Shown: piece after piece, positions 23,686-32,939 of the stretch
How positions within the stretch are numbered: the stretch's first letter is position 1
Layout: every line of letters begins with the position of its first letter
From: an uncultured Clostridia bacterium
GTDB taxonomy: Bacteria; Bacillota; Clostridia; Lachnospirales; Lachnospiraceae
Length of the DNA: 43,831 bases
NCBI GenBank assembly: GCA_947174885.1
Contig: CAMWKO010000024.1
Coordinates: forward strand, 1 to 43,831
Direction: 5' to 3'
Made by a program: the position numbers and the translations under genes
The notes under the pieces: model-generated
The model's input: the letters and a program-made list of their open reading frames with translations, nothing else
Told to the model about the DNA's origin: nothing
Database searches by the model: none

Positions 23686-24564
23686 ATGAAAAACTTTTTA
23701 GAAAAGAATAAGAAAGTATTAGGAATAGTATCAGCTGCCGGTGCTGCATTAGCGGTATTAGTGATTATTATTGTTTTAATCGTATTATCAAAGAATGAAG
23801 ATACAAATTTACAGGCACAGATGGATACTTCTAATATGACTACTACAGATAAAGAGGAAAAAACTACTCCTGATGAGATTACTATAGAAACAACAACTGA
23901 AAAGGAAGATGAAGAGGAAGAAACAGAGAATATAACTAAAGAAGAAATAACTACTACTGAAAATATTCGCAATACTACGGTGCAACAGCAGACAACAGAA
24001 CAAACAGTTGTACAGGCAACAACTACAGCTACTTCAACAACGCAGCCAACTACAGCTGCAGCATTAAAGATAAGTGACTTAGTAATGAATAATCCGGATT
24101 TTAATAAAAAAGCTATAACGGATGAGTATATAAGTTCACTTCAAGATATGGGATTTAGAGTTGAATATAGAATACAGCATTCAGAATTATATGTATCTTA
24201 TGTACCTGAAGATGTAAAGGCTTATGTTGATAATATTGCAATTAAATATCTTAATGATGAAATAACAGGCAAAGAATGTTATGATAAAATATATAATTAT
24301 CTCTATAATTACACCCCTGAAGGAACCTATTGGTATAATGAAACAGATGGACAATATTATGATGTGTCACACTGGATACAGGGAACAGATGGGAATTGGT
24401 ATGATTATTATATAACATTGGGTGTAGGAGGATATGAAGGTAATAGTTATTTAGACTATGGAAGTAATGAAGGTTGGCAATATAAATATGGTAGAAGTAT
24501 CTCTATGTATGACAATGATAGTCATTGGTCATTAACAAAAGGAGATAAGGGTATTTGCTTCTAA
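23686..24564 (+). CDS. Membrane-anchored surface protein with Thr-rich stalk
   Basis: The 292-residue product has one membrane helix near the N-terminus (about 11-36) with a short basic cytoplasmic end, so the rest is outside the cell. Residues about 42-125 are a Thr/Glu-rich low-complexity stalk. The C-terminal domain (125-292) contains aromatic-rich repeats GTYWYNETDGQYYDVSHW and GTDGNWYDYYITLG. AGGAGGG precedes ATG. I cannot name the family. The layout suits a cell-surface display protein, and the next gene also encodes a surface protein, so the pair may act in adhesion or mating contact. Confidence 0.7.
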   Translation: MKNFLEKNKKVLGIVSAAGAALAVLVIIIVLIVLSKNEDTNLQAQMDTSNMTTTDKEEKTTPDEITIETTTEKEDEEEETENITKEEITTTENIRNTTVQQQTTEQTVVQATTTATSTTQPTTAAALKISDLVMNNPDFNKKAITDEYISSLQDMGFRVEYRIQHSELYVSYVPEDVKAYVDNIAIKYLNDEITGKECYDKIYNYLYNYTPEGTYWYNETDGQYYDVSHWIQGTDGNWYDYYITLGVGGYEGNSYLDYGSNEGWQYKYGRSISMYDNDSHWSLTKGDKGICF

Positions 24565-24569
24565 AATGT

Positions 24570-24598
24570 AAAGTCGTAATTATAATTACGGCTTTTTT
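24570..24598 (+). terminator. Intrinsic terminator between surface protein genes
   Basis: AAAGTCGTAATTA pairs with TAATTACGGCTTT (one wobble), followed by TTT. It is nearly identical to the terminator at 33410. Confidence 0.88.
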
Positions 24599-24647
24599 CT
24601 TTTATTTGTGATAGCTTTATTATTATATTCAAATAAAGGAGGAAATT

Positions 24648-27113
24648 ATGAAAAAGGTAATTAGAAAAATGGCAGTATTATGTATTGCCGTGGGAATGTT
24701 TGTATCAGTTCTGAATGTATTTAATGCTAATGATGTATATGCTGCCGATGTATGGGAGGATGCATATCTGTATTGGAATACATATAATGATTCTGATAAT
24801 GGTGTAAAAATCCACAAAATTAAAGATGAAACCTATATTTATATTGGATATAGAGCAAAGAGTGCTGAGGGGGCAGCTGTAACATATGCTAATGTAGGTT
24901 ATAAAATAAAATATGAAAATACAGGATATTACATATATGTTTTAAAACATGACAGTATGTATATGGATGAAAAGGATAATAAAACAGTAGACGGATATGT
25001 ATATAACTTAGTGCGTATCAGGGTAACAGATATTTATGCACTATTTGAAAAAAAATATCCTGATGTAGATTTTTCAACCACACTTAGAAATCCTAATAAA
25101 ACTAATAATATATATTTTGATTCAATAATGACATATAGAAGGGATGGAGTTTCTAAAACATATAAATCCATAGCAGAGGACGGAAAAGGTGGTCTTAACA
25201 TTAACGGTCATGTTTATTGTAGTGCAGCATCATTTAGAGAAGCATATAAAATATATACAGGCGTGACTTTAGATAATACACTGGAAACACAGTATTTTAA
25301 TAAGCATTATGCCTTTCCCGGTGTAAGAACGAATAAAGTGCCGGGTGTTGTATCACTTCCAACTATTAGCACAACAGGTATTACTTTTACGGGAACAACA
25401 GGAGCATATTATAAAAAGGATAATAACTATTATTATGTAAGAGCAAATACTGATTTTAGTTTATCATTTTCGTCAAATGTTAATTTAGCTCTTGCTTCTT
25501 ATCAGGCTAATAGAAATGAATTAATGGTATCCGGATTTGGTAGTGGATATTATTTAGACACAGCGAATGTATCAGGTGGAACATCAGCCTCAATAACTGG
25601 AAAGGGTGGAAGTACTAATAATAAGTATACATTGGTTAGCTATTCACAAAATAGATCCGGATATGCGACTTTAAAATCAAAATTTACATTAAAACAGACG
25701 GAACAAACCGGAGAAGTAAAATATTATGGTAAGGGTCATATTCTTCAAAGCGGTGCAGATGCAGTAACGCCTAGTATAGGAGCTGCAATTACAGTAAAAG
25801 CAGATGGAACAGGTCCGATAATTACATCACAGGGTAATACACAATGGACAAGTGCTACATATAAGCTGAATGCAAGTGCAAGAGATAATATTTCAGGAAT
25901 GAAAAAAATAGAAATATTAGATAGTAAAGGAAATGTACTTTCTTCCGGAACAAGCAGCTGTACATATAATGTTACAGCTTCAGGATTAACACAGTACACA
26001 GTCAGAGCAACTGACAATGTAGGAAATGTATCAACAAAAACAGTATCAGTATACAGAGATACCGAAGCACCACAAATAACTATTTCTAATCCAAATGATT
26101 CTAATCCGGAAACACCGGAAACAAGTATACTGGAGGATTCAAAAGTAATTGGTTGGATTAATTATGATTATCTTTTAAATGTAACTGCCGAAGATATCGG
26201 TCCTTCAGGAATGAAAGAAGTATACCTTATGGATACCATTACTCATGCAAAACTTGCTGAAGGTGTAAATAGCTTGTCTTATAAATTTACAAATGAGGGA
26301 GAACATAATTACATACTAACAGCGAAGGATAATGCAGGTAATGTAAAAATTGTTTACCTTAAAGTAAAAATTGACAAAACAGCACCTACAATAAAAGGCA
26401 ATGATGAAGAAGGAATGTATAAAGGAAGTGCTTTAGATTTTTACAGCTATGATGTAGGTGGTTCAGGATTAAAGAAATTTGAAATATATGATGAATCAGG
26501 GAATTTATTATCAGGTAATGAACATACAGAAAATACGAGAGCCTATATTAAGTACAAAATAAAAGAAAATTATGGATTATCCTATAAATTTGTTGCATAC
26601 GATAATGCAGGTAATAAAATGGAATATGAGGTAGCTACACCTTATAACTTCTCTGTAAGAGCAACGGTTACATCCGATGCCGTAAATGAAAAGGAGTCTA
26701 CAGAGGATGAAACAAAGTATGTATTTTTAGCCGGCGAAAAAGGATATCTTAATATAGATACATTTGGTTACGTAGATACACTGGAAATACAATTTGATAG
26801 AAATCAGGAGGGCGTAGCAAATAAGGAAGATTATAGCCTTAATTATTTATTGGAGAAACAAAATGAATTAACAAATGAGGCGATAATATTAGAAGTCCCT
26901 AAGTCAGAGGATAGTACTTACATTGAATTTAAAGTACCGGAAAATTTCTTCAATATATTTTCAAGCTATAGAGAAGCAAGGAAAGCAGACGGGATTGTTA
27001 AAATTACAGCATGGAGAGACGGATATAGCAAATCAATAACATTGCCTATGTTATTGGTATATGACTATACAGATTACATTTATGTTAATTTTAGACGAGT
27101 AATAGTAAGATAG
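24648..27113 (+). CDS. Secreted protein with Ig-like repeats
   Basis: An N-terminal signal peptide (KKVIRKMAVLCIAVGMFVSV...) ends near VYA-AD at residue 34. The first 350 residues form a large domain without a motif I recognise. Three Ig-like/cadherin-like beta domains follow, at about 388-470, 471-575 and 576-665; each starts near a GP/TAP-type motif (TGPIITS, TEAPQITIS, KTAPTIKG) and holds ATDNVGN or AKDNAGN. No LPxTG motif or C-terminal membrane helix is seen, so attachment must be non-covalent or through the neighbouring membrane protein. A role as an adhesin in mating-pair contact or host binding is inference. AAAGGAGG precedes the start. Confidence 0.78.
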   Translation: MKKVIRKMAVLCIAVGMFVSVLNVFNANDVYAADVWEDAYLYWNTYNDSDNGVKIHKIKDETYIYIGYRAKSAEGAAVTYANVGYKIKYENTGYYIYVLKHDSMYMDEKDNKTVDGYVYNLVRIRVTDIYALFEKKYPDVDFSTTLRNPNKTNNIYFDSIMTYRRDGVSKTYKSIAEDGKGGLNINGHVYCSAASFREAYKIYTGVTLDNTLETQYFNKHYAFPGVRTNKVPGVVSLPTISTTGITFTGTTGAYYKKDNNYYYVRANTDFSLSFSSNVNLALASYQANRNELMVSGFGSGYYLDTANVSGGTSASITGKGGSTNNKYTLVSYSQNRSGYATLKSKFTLKQTEQTGEVKYYGKGHILQSGADAVTPSIGAAITVKADGTGPIITSQGNTQWTSATYKLNASARDNISGMKKIEILDSKGNVLSSGTSSCTYNVTASGLTQYTVRATDNVGNVSTKTVSVYRDTEAPQITISNPNDSNPETPETSILEDSKVIGWINYDYLLNVTAEDIGPSGMKEVYLMDTITHAKLAEGVNSLSYKFTNEGEHNYILTAKDNAGNVKIVYLKVKIDKTAPTIKGNDEEGMYKGSALDFYSYDVGGSGLKKFEIYDESGNLLSGNEHTENTRAYIKYKIKENYGLSYKFVAYDNAGNKMEYEVATPYNFSVRATVTSDAVNEKESTEDETKYVFLAGEKGYLNIDTFGYVDTLEIQFDRNQEGVANKEDYSLNYLLEKQNELTNEAIILEVPKSEDSTYIEFKVPENFFNIFSSYREARKADGIVKITAWRDGYSKSITLPMLLVYDYTDYIYVNFRRVIVR

Positions 27114-27121
27114 GTAAAAAA

Positions 27122-27140
27122 AGTACTCGTGACGAGTACT
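27122..27140. repeat. Dispersed palindrome, copy 5 (perfect)
   Basis: A perfect 19-bp copy 8 bases after the stop of the surface protein gene, extended by AAAA and TTTT on its flanks. Here it could also act as an intrinsic terminator. No gene is seen from here to 27374. Confidence 0.95.
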
Positions 27141-27276
27141 TTTTGATAAAGGTTGAAACACCAAAAGAAACTGTAAACGGTAGACTTATGCAATCAAAAT
27201 GAAACTGTTAATTATAATATATCACAACACTGGCATAATGATACCTTATATCTTTGATAATTCAATTTGTAAATGG

Positions 27277-27316
27277 AGCTGTCACATTAATGATTAAAAA
27301 TCATGAAGTGGCAGCT
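27277..27316. terminator. Stem-loop between convergent genes
   Basis: AGCTGTCAC...TGATT (from 27277) pairs with AATCA...GTGGCAGCT (to 27316) with small bulges and one wobble. It lies between the surface protein and the minus-strand helicase, so it may terminate helicase transcription or both. Confidence 0.45.
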
Positions 27317-27374
27317 ACATTTCATCTTTATATCGGGTTTGAAGTGGATAACCACAAATAGAGCAGGGCATTTT

Positions 27375-29876
27375 TTAAATATTATTTTGAGATGTATCCT
27401 CATTCCAATTACCATGAAGATCAACATTTTCATTATAATCCTGCTTAATTTCAATCAAAAATTCAGATGGATTCTGTTCTGGAGCAACAAAATAAACACG
27501 ATTTTTTGTTCTTGTCATTGCTACATAAAATAAACGGCGTTCTTCGGCATCGTCAAAGGAATGATCTTGCTTAATAACTAATGATAAGACAGGATCATCT
27601 TCTATTTTTGCAGGAAAACCATAAGCTTCATTTTGTCCATTTATTACAATGACATTATTAAAACCTAAACCTTTTGAGGCATGAGCAGTCATATAAGTAA
27701 GTTCTAATTGTGGATATTTTTTACTCTTTATTTTTTTATTATTTTTATTTTCACTAATTAATTCAAATAAGTTTGAAGTTGTTAACTTATCGGAATCATT
27801 ATTAAATCTACCTAGTAAAAGTATTGGTGAATTTTCAGTCTTATTTTCTTGTTTACTAAATTCTACAATTTGTTCAAGAATTGATTCAACAGTTTGGGCA
27901 ATAGCGTAGTTGGAGTTACTATTATAAGTATAAATCATAACTGGCTTAACAATATTTTTTGAAGATTTCAATTCTTTTGGTATTTGATTTGAATTTTTTT
28001 GAATAAAGCCTCCGGCAATATCAATTACTTCTTGTGGGGCTCTATAGGTATTTACAAGTTTAAGCTCTTTGGCATAACCCATTGATTCCTTAAATTTTGT
28101 AAAGAGGGTAATATCTGATCCGTTATATTCATAAATTGACTGCCAATCATCACCCACAGCTATTATTTTTGCATTAGTTATATTGGACAAAGCTTTGATA
28201 AAATCAAATCTCTGGCGTGAAATATCCTGATATTCATCAACTATAATGTATTTATAATCCAAATCAAAACTATTTCTGTTAGCATAGCGGAAGATTTTAG
28301 CAGATTGGTTTATTATATCTTCAAAGTCGATTAAACTTTCATTTTTCAGGCAATTCTCGTACTCTGAATAGCAACTTTTGCAAATATTTATGAAGAGTTT
28401 GGTACGGACATTATGTGTAGAGTTATACATATAATCAAATATATCAATACTAAATCCATTTGCTTTAAAATTATTTATAAATCGACAAACCAAATTAACT
28501 ATTTTTTCAATATATTTATTTTTATATAATGATATAAGTTTTTCCGTAATATCTTGACTAGAGCGTTTATGTAGTTTAAATCCATTACTTAATAATTCTT
28601 CTTTTAAATGTTCTAATAGAGGTCTGCAATCAGAGTATTCTGAATAAGTATAAATCAAAGTTGTATCATACTTTTTATGTATTTCAATTTTGTCGTTAAT
28701 ACAGTTTTGATAAGAAATAAGTTCATCTTTGTTAAAACGATGACTATTTCCATCCTCTGTAATCCCAAAATGTTCAATATATGCAACTTTGTCTCCTTGC
28801 TGAATTTTAAAATCAGGTGTATAAGGTTTTTTTGAATTGGGGAAGCAATGAGGATATATAGGCTCATATTCATATTCTATACTATTTAAATATAAGAAAT
28901 TTGCAATTTTAACCTCTTGATTAGAACGCATAACCTCACCACAAATAGAAACTTTTTCTTTCTTCTCAAATTCATATATTTTTTCTTCAAATTCATTTAG
29001 TTCACTTCGCATTGTAGTGAGGCAAGAATCATCAATCTCATTAAAAATGTTTTTATCTTCATGAGGAAATTCAAAATAAGCATCAAAGAAATAAATAAAG
29101 TTTTTAGCAAGGCTTTCGTCTTTAAGAATTGTCTCTCTAAAATATGTTTGTACTACAGACCTTAATTTTGTTGGGTCGATTTTAATTTTACATTCTTCAG
29201 GGTCTTTAGGGATTTGTATATTTATAATGTAGTTACCAAATGAATGAAAAGTATAAATCTTACAATTAATAGATAAAATTTTATTCAGTTTTTCTTTGAG
29301 TTCATCTACTGCGTTATTAGTTAAAGATACAACAAGAATTTCTGAGGGTAAAATATTTTTCTTTTCTACTAAGTATTTTACCTTAGCTGCAACAGTAGTT
29401 GTTTTTCCGGTACCGGCTCCTGCGATGACAAGACAGTAATCTTCATCTGTTAAAATAACACGACGCTGATATTCATCTAGCACAATTTGAGAATCTACAT
29501 CACAAAGGATTTCATCTAAATATGATTTTTCCTCATACATTTTATTCTGTATATATTCTTCATTATGTAATTCAATAAGATTTTCAAAAGAATCATATTG
29601 TATAAGTATATTTTCAATAGCTTCTATGTGAATTTTACTATCGCTACAGAATACCTCTAGGCATCCCATATCTTTAAGATTGGTAAATGTTTTTATTAGT
29701 TCGGCTTCATCCAAGAGTTTGTTTTGATATTTACTTTTGGCAATATAGTGGTTTTCAGATAATATTGAATCCATATATTCCTTAAGATTTAAAAGACTTT
29801 GAATTCTGTGATATATAGTGTTTGTTGTATTGATACTGGTAGCCTTGTTATTTTGTGTATTTGATAAAATTTCCAT
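27375..29876 (-). CDS. UvrD/Rep superfamily helicase with nuclease-like insert
   Basis: An 833-residue SF1 helicase. Walker A is IAGAGTGKTTT near 150-158, DExQ is IIVDEYQDIS, QxxR-type and later motifs are TYRAPQEVIDI and TAHASKGLGFNNVIV, and motif VI is ERRLFYVAMTRTKNRVYF. Inserted between motifs Ia and II, at about 320-375, is IANFLYLNSIEYEYEPIYP ... YTPDFKI ... AYIEHFG, with the PD-D/E-x-F spacing of restriction-like nucleases. This combination is seen in DNA helicase IV-like proteins. It may process DNA during transfer or act as a defence cargo gene. It stands alone on the minus strand, upstream of a repressor on the same strand. Its start has GAGG. Confidence 0.87.
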   Translation of the reverse strand: MEILSNTQNNKATSINTTNTIYHRIQSLLNLKEYMDSILSENHYIAKSKYQNKLLDEAELIKTFTNLKDMGCLEVFCSDSKIHIEAIENILIQYDSFENLIELHNEEYIQNKMYEEKSYLDEILCDVDSQIVLDEYQRRVILTDEDYCLVIAGAGTGKTTTVAAKVKYLVEKKNILPSEILVVSLTNNAVDELKEKLNKILSINCKIYTFHSFGNYIINIQIPKDPEECKIKIDPTKLRSVVQTYFRETILKDESLAKNFIYFFDAYFEFPHEDKNIFNEIDDSCLTTMRSELNEFEEKIYEFEKKEKVSICGEVMRSNQEVKIANFLYLNSIEYEYEPIYPHCFPNSKKPYTPDFKIQQGDKVAYIEHFGITEDGNSHRFNKDELISYQNCINDKIEIHKKYDTTLIYTYSEYSDCRPLLEHLKEELLSNGFKLHKRSSQDITEKLISLYKNKYIEKIVNLVCRFINNFKANGFSIDIFDYMYNSTHNVRTKLFINICKSCYSEYENCLKNESLIDFEDIINQSAKIFRYANRNSFDLDYKYIIVDEYQDISRQRFDFIKALSNITNAKIIAVGDDWQSIYEYNGSDITLFTKFKESMGYAKELKLVNTYRAPQEVIDIAGGFIQKNSNQIPKELKSSKNIVKPVMIYTYNSNSNYAIAQTVESILEQIVEFSKQENKTENSPILLLGRFNNDSDKLTTSNLFELISENKNNKKIKSKKYPQLELTYMTAHASKGLGFNNVIVINGQNEAYGFPAKIEDDPVLSLVIKQDHSFDDAEERRLFYVAMTRTKNRVYFVAPEQNPSEFLIEIKQDYNENVDLHGNWNEDTSQNNI

Positions 29877-29981
29877 AAAAACCTCACTTGTATGATTTTG
29901 TTATTTAATTAAAAAGTTTTCATTAGTAGGTTGAATGTATTTTATCAAATACATTTTTGTCTTGGGCATTTAGATGATTAT

Positions 29982-30404
29982 TTAGCTGTCATCTTCTATT
30001 TTAACTTGATTTTTAGAAGATAAAAGATTAATTAAATCATCAATTGTCTTTTTATCTGTATTAGGTAGATTTATATAGTCTGTAATTAATTGCTTATCTT
30101 TATCAGTAAGACTATAGATCTTATATACTAATTCCATAAAGTTTCTGTTTGAAACAATAATTGCATCTTTTATAGCTATTGGAGTATTATTTTGAGGATT
30201 TATTTGTGGATGTTCCGTATTGCCTCTTAAATAATCTACAGATACATTAAAATAATTTGCGATTAATTCCATTGTTTTAATAGACGGATGGCGTTTTCCA
30301 CTTTTCCAATAACTAAATATTGATTGTGAAATACCGATTTCCTTAGCTAACTGTGCTGGTTTAATATTTGAGTTTGAACATAGATTTTCAAAAATAGTAT
30401 ACAT
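29982..30404 (-). CDS. CI/ImmR-like repressor
   Basis: A longer frame starts at 30434, but ATG 30404 has GGGAG at a correct distance and begins MYTIFENLCSNSN, so it is preferred (140 residues). Residues 1-60 are a Cro/CI HTH (PAQLAKEIGISQSIFSYWKSGKRHPS); the rest is helical and may mediate dimerisation. It is divergent from a Cro-like gene, with two strong inverted repeats in between, as in phage-type switches and ICEBs1 ImmR-like control. It probably represses both promoters. Confidence 0.87.
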   Translation of the reverse strand: MYTIFENLCSNSNIKPAQLAKEIGISQSIFSYWKSGKRHPSIKTMELIANYFNVSVDYLRGNTEHPQINPQNNTPIAIKDAIIVSNRNFMELVYKIYSLTDKDKQLITDYINLPNTDKKTIDDLINLLSSKNQVKIEDDS

Positions 30405-30426
30405 AAAGTCTCCCAAAAAAGGTTGA

Positions 30427-30522
30427 CTTGTCAAATGATATATTGTAAGATAAAAATGTCATTTGACAAGAACGCTTGCATATATCTTATAAATTGTGGT
30501 GATTTTATTATATATGCAAGCG
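30427..30522. promoter_or_regulatory. Divergent operator/promoter region with two inverted repeats
   Basis: Two perfect dyads lie in the 164 bases between repressor and Cro-like gene: CTTGTCAAATGA (30427-30438) with TCATTTGACAAG (30459-30470), and CGCTTGCATATAT (30473-30485) with ATATATGCAAGCG (30510-30522). The minus strand holds TTGTCA-16-TACAAT inside the first dyad for the repressor; the plus strand holds TTGACA (30463-30468) with TTATAA about 18-19 bases on. This is the likely switch of the module. The half-site TTGTCAAAT occurs again at 31139. Confidence 0.7.
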
Positions 30523-30568
30523 GAAATAATTGCAATAATTGTGTTTAAATTAAAGAAAGGAGTGTTTT

Positions 30569-30796
30569 ATGCCTAAATTATCATATAAAAGATATGAGAA
30601 ATTGAGAGATGAAGCTGGGATGACTAATACAGAGGTTGCAAAAAAGATTGGCATACCACAACCGATAATGAGTAGTTGGAAAACGGGTAGGAGAATCCCA
30701 AAAGTCGATAAAATTATCCTCATTGCCAAATTATTTAACAAGCCGGTAGATTATTTCTATGTTGATGAAAATGAAAAAGAGCATGAACAGGAGTAG
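30569..30796 (+). CDS. Cro-like XRE regulator
   Basis: The 75-residue protein is a single HTH domain (YEKLRDEAGMTNTEVAKKIG, IPQPIMSSWKTGRRIPKVDK) with a short acidic tail. GAAAGGAG precedes ATG. It is divergent from the CI-like repressor and its 3' end is close to the excisionase-like gene, giving the order repressor - operator - cro - xis-like that is typical of phage-like control regions. Confidence 0.88.
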   Translation: MPKLSYKRYEKLRDEAGMTNTEVAKKIGIPQPIMSSWKTGRRIPKVDKIILIAKLFNKPVDYFYVDENEKEHEQE

Positions 30797-30804
30797 TGAT
30801 ATAT

Positions 30805-31011
30805 ATGATAACATTCAGCAAACCCAAAATGTCAGCCAGACGAGCTGCTATTGAATTAAATATATCAAAAGATACAATGTATGATCTTTGCAGAAGAAAA
30901 AATCAGAATTTCGCATATCAGCTAAAGCCAAATGGCAAGATTATAATAGATACGGTCTGCCTTGCAGATTATTTAAAGAAAAATAATATATTAGTAAGCA
31001 GAAATAAATAA
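30805..31011 (+). CDS. Excisionase-like small DNA-binding protein
   Basis: A GTG at 30796 is in frame but only ATG 30805 suits the AGGAG upstream. The 68-residue protein (KPKMSARRAAIELNISKDTMYDLCRRK, then GKIIIDTVCLADYLKK) is a winged HTH of the excisionase type. It may assist Int in excision, although int lies 9 kb away, or it may activate the downstream genes. It follows the cro-like gene with 8 bases between, and a hairpin comes right after it. Confidence 0.68.
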   Translation: MITFSKPKMSARRAAIELNISKDTMYDLCRRKNQNFAYQLKPNGKIIIDTVCLADYLKKNNILVSRNK

Positions 31012-31033
31012 GTGGATGCGGTAACATCCACTT
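31010..31033 (+). terminator. Hairpin after the excisionase-like gene
   Basis: AAGTGGATG (31010-31018) pairs with CATCCACTT (31025-31033). The stem begins in the stop codon. No T run follows, so it is a weak terminator or an RNA processing or attenuation structure. Confidence 0.5.
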
Positions 31034-31183
31034 AAAATATTAATAATAAATTTTGTTTTGAGCTCGCAACTCAATTATATGATGTGCTAAATACTAAGCA
31101 ACCATACGATTTTTTGAGTATAGCATAGTATTAAATAGTTGTCAAATCGTTTTGTAATAATTACGAAAGGAGAAGTAACTTTT

Positions 31184-31936
31184 ATGATGTCAAGAATAAA
31201 AAGAGAAGAGCTTCAGAAAATGAAGTATAAATATAGTGATGTAGATAATCAGGTAACGGATATTACAAAAAACAGTTACAAGATTATTATAGATAGAATT
31301 AGAGAAACCAATCTGACTAATGGAAATTTAGCAGCAATAACCGGATTAAGCAGTGGACCGTTAAGGGAGATGGAAAGATGTGCATTTGGTACAAGAGATG
31401 AATTTAATATAAGACTTTTTAGCTTTCTTAAAATTGCAATAGTTTTGGGTATGGATATACCATCATTGTTTATAGATGATGAAAACAGACTAGATACATT
31501 AAAAAAGCAGATAGGTAATCTACATATTGATGAAAAAAGAGAAATAATGGGACTTCTTACAGATACGCCAATAGAGAATGTATCAGGAAGTTCTGCCAGG
31601 ATTAATGGGAAATATTATTCTCCTAAGTATTTCTGCGATATATATTGGGAAAATAATGTATTTGCATATGATGCTGCAAAACTTATGTTAGACACATATA
31701 TATCATTTGACGAAAAATATGCACAAATGATTGAAATACTAAATAGAAAGCAAAACAGTATTTTTTATACAGCAAAAGACGAACTTCTGGAGATTAAGTA
31801 TGATATTAATTCGGCTATTATAATTGTGTATTATTTTGATGGAGTGGAAGCTGACAGGCAATATATGACAGCTACACAATTTTTTGATGCACTTATTTGT
31901 AAATATTATAGTAAAAAGGATAGGGAAAATGAATAA
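31184..31936 (+). CDS. HTH protein of a possible replication module, 250 aa
   Basis: A frame exists from a TTG at 31139, but ATG 31184 has AAAGGAG and gives MMSRIKREELQKMKYKYSDV. A central HTH-like stretch is NLTNGNLAAITGLSSGPLREMERCAFG, and the rest is mixed. I do not recognise the family. It overlaps the next gene by 8 bases. The sequence TTGTCAAAT at 31139-31147, 37 bases before the start, matches the half-site of the repressor operator, so this gene pair may belong to the same regulon. Confidence 0.65.
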   Translation: MMSRIKREELQKMKYKYSDVDNQVTDITKNSYKIIIDRIRETNLTNGNLAAITGLSSGPLREMERCAFGTRDEFNIRLFSFLKIAIVLGMDIPSLFIDDENRLDTLKKQIGNLHIDEKREIMGLLTDTPIENVSGSSARINGKYYSPKYFCDIYWENNVFAYDAAKLMLDTYISFDEKYAQMIEILNRKQNSIFYTAKDELLEIKYDINSAIIIVYYFDGVEADRQYMTATQFFDALICKYYSKKDRENE

Positions 31937-32939
31937 GCTGCGATATGACATTATAAAACGAATATCAGGTGATTTTACTATAACAAATGATGAATTTAAT
32001 ATGATTATTTTCCTGGCAAAGGTGTGTGACGATTGGGGAGAAGTTCAAGCACTTTATTATAAGTATTATATTGAAACAATGGATATTTCCAAAAGTCAGT
32101 TTTATAAAATAAAAAAGAGTTTGGAGCAAAAAGGATATATTAGCTGTTCAAAAAAATATATTGAGGATATAGACATATGTTTGAACTGGAACAGCTTTGA
32201 GGAATATGTAAACGATGATGTTTCCGGTGATGAGAACGGGTTAGTGGCTAAAATTGTATACAAGGATTACATGAATCTTAATCGTGAAATGTTTGAGTTT
32301 GGCAGTGACTTTTACAATTTAAAAGTAAATGAGAAAAAAATATTACTTGAACTAATAAAGCAAAGTGATAATAATAAGGCAAGAATTGAGAGGAAATACC
32401 AATTAAAAGCATATAGTAAGATTTTTAGAAAACCAATGAAAATGATAGCTGACTTTGCATCCATGCTCGATGTCGAGGTTAGGACTGTTAAATCTTATTT
32501 TGAAAAATTGAATAAATGGATTTCAACCTGTATTGTACAAGGTTCTGAAATTGTAACAATCGCAGAAAGTGAAGTTAGAAATCCTAAAATAAAAATAACT
32601 GATAACAAAGTTTTAAAAAGTAAAGATAAGCCGGCGAGGTTTGATAGTGATTATAATTATATAAAAAATCATTGCAGAAGATATAAAATTGATTATGATA
32701 AACAATCCTTGATTGATACGGCTAATTTAGTCAGCCAGTTTATCAATAAAGCAAAAGAAGTCAAAAAGGATAGTTTTTATGAGGTTATTGAGGCGATTCA
32801 TAGTTTAGAAGAAAAACTGCTTAATGCTGCAGCAATTAACAGGTACATAAGTAATAAGTTCAGAAAAATATTAAACAGTAAGAATAATATTGATGATGAA
32901 TTGATTAGCAGCTTAGAAGAAAAATTGCTTAGAAGATAA
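31929..32939 (+). CDS. Winged-helix protein, possible replication initiator
   Basis: The preferred start is ATG 31929 (336 residues), with AAGGATAGGG upstream and 8 bases of overlap with the previous gene; the longer frame from 31884 runs through that gene. Residues about 10-80 form a winged helix (DEFNMIIFLAKV..., MDISKSQFYKIKKSLEQKGYI). A second HTH-like region is FASMLDVEVRTVKSYFEKLNKW. Two HTH regions and an AT-rich, repeat-bearing noncoding region immediately downstream recall plasmid replication initiators. This is inference; a transcription regulator is equally possible. Confidence 0.5.
   Translation: MNKLRYDIIKRISGDFTITNDEFNMIIFLAKVCDDWGEVQALYYKYYIETMDISKSQFYKIKKSLEQKGYISCSKKYIEDIDICLNWNSFEEYVNDDVSGDENGLVAKIVYKDYMNLNREMFEFGSDFYNLKVNEKKILLELIKQSDNNKARIERKYQLKAYSKIFRKPMKMIADFASMLDVEVRTVKSYFEKLNKWISTCIVQGSEIVTIAESEVRNPKIKITDNKVLKSKDKPARFDSDYNYIKNHCRRYKIDYDKQSLIDTANLVSQFINKAKEVKKDSFYEVIEAIHSLEEKLLNAAAINRYISNKFRKILNSKNNIDDELISSLEEKLLRR

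Noticed and set aside
22193-27165. TTGAAACACCAAA at 22193 and 27153, considered as insertion footprints
   Set aside because: Pairs of matching 13-mers are expected by chance in DNA of this size and composition, and no mobile-element ends are seen there.
20243-27360. ACCACAAATA in direct orientation at 20245 and 27351, flanking int and the surface genes, considered as att repeats
   Set aside because: Too short for AT-rich DNA, and a longer match (TCACCACAAATA) also lies inside the helicase gene near 28937, so it looks like chance.
27303-27533. Plus-strand 76-residue frame over the end of the helicase gene
   Set aside because: It overlaps the well-supported helicase C-terminus and has no ribosome binding site or recognisable pattern.
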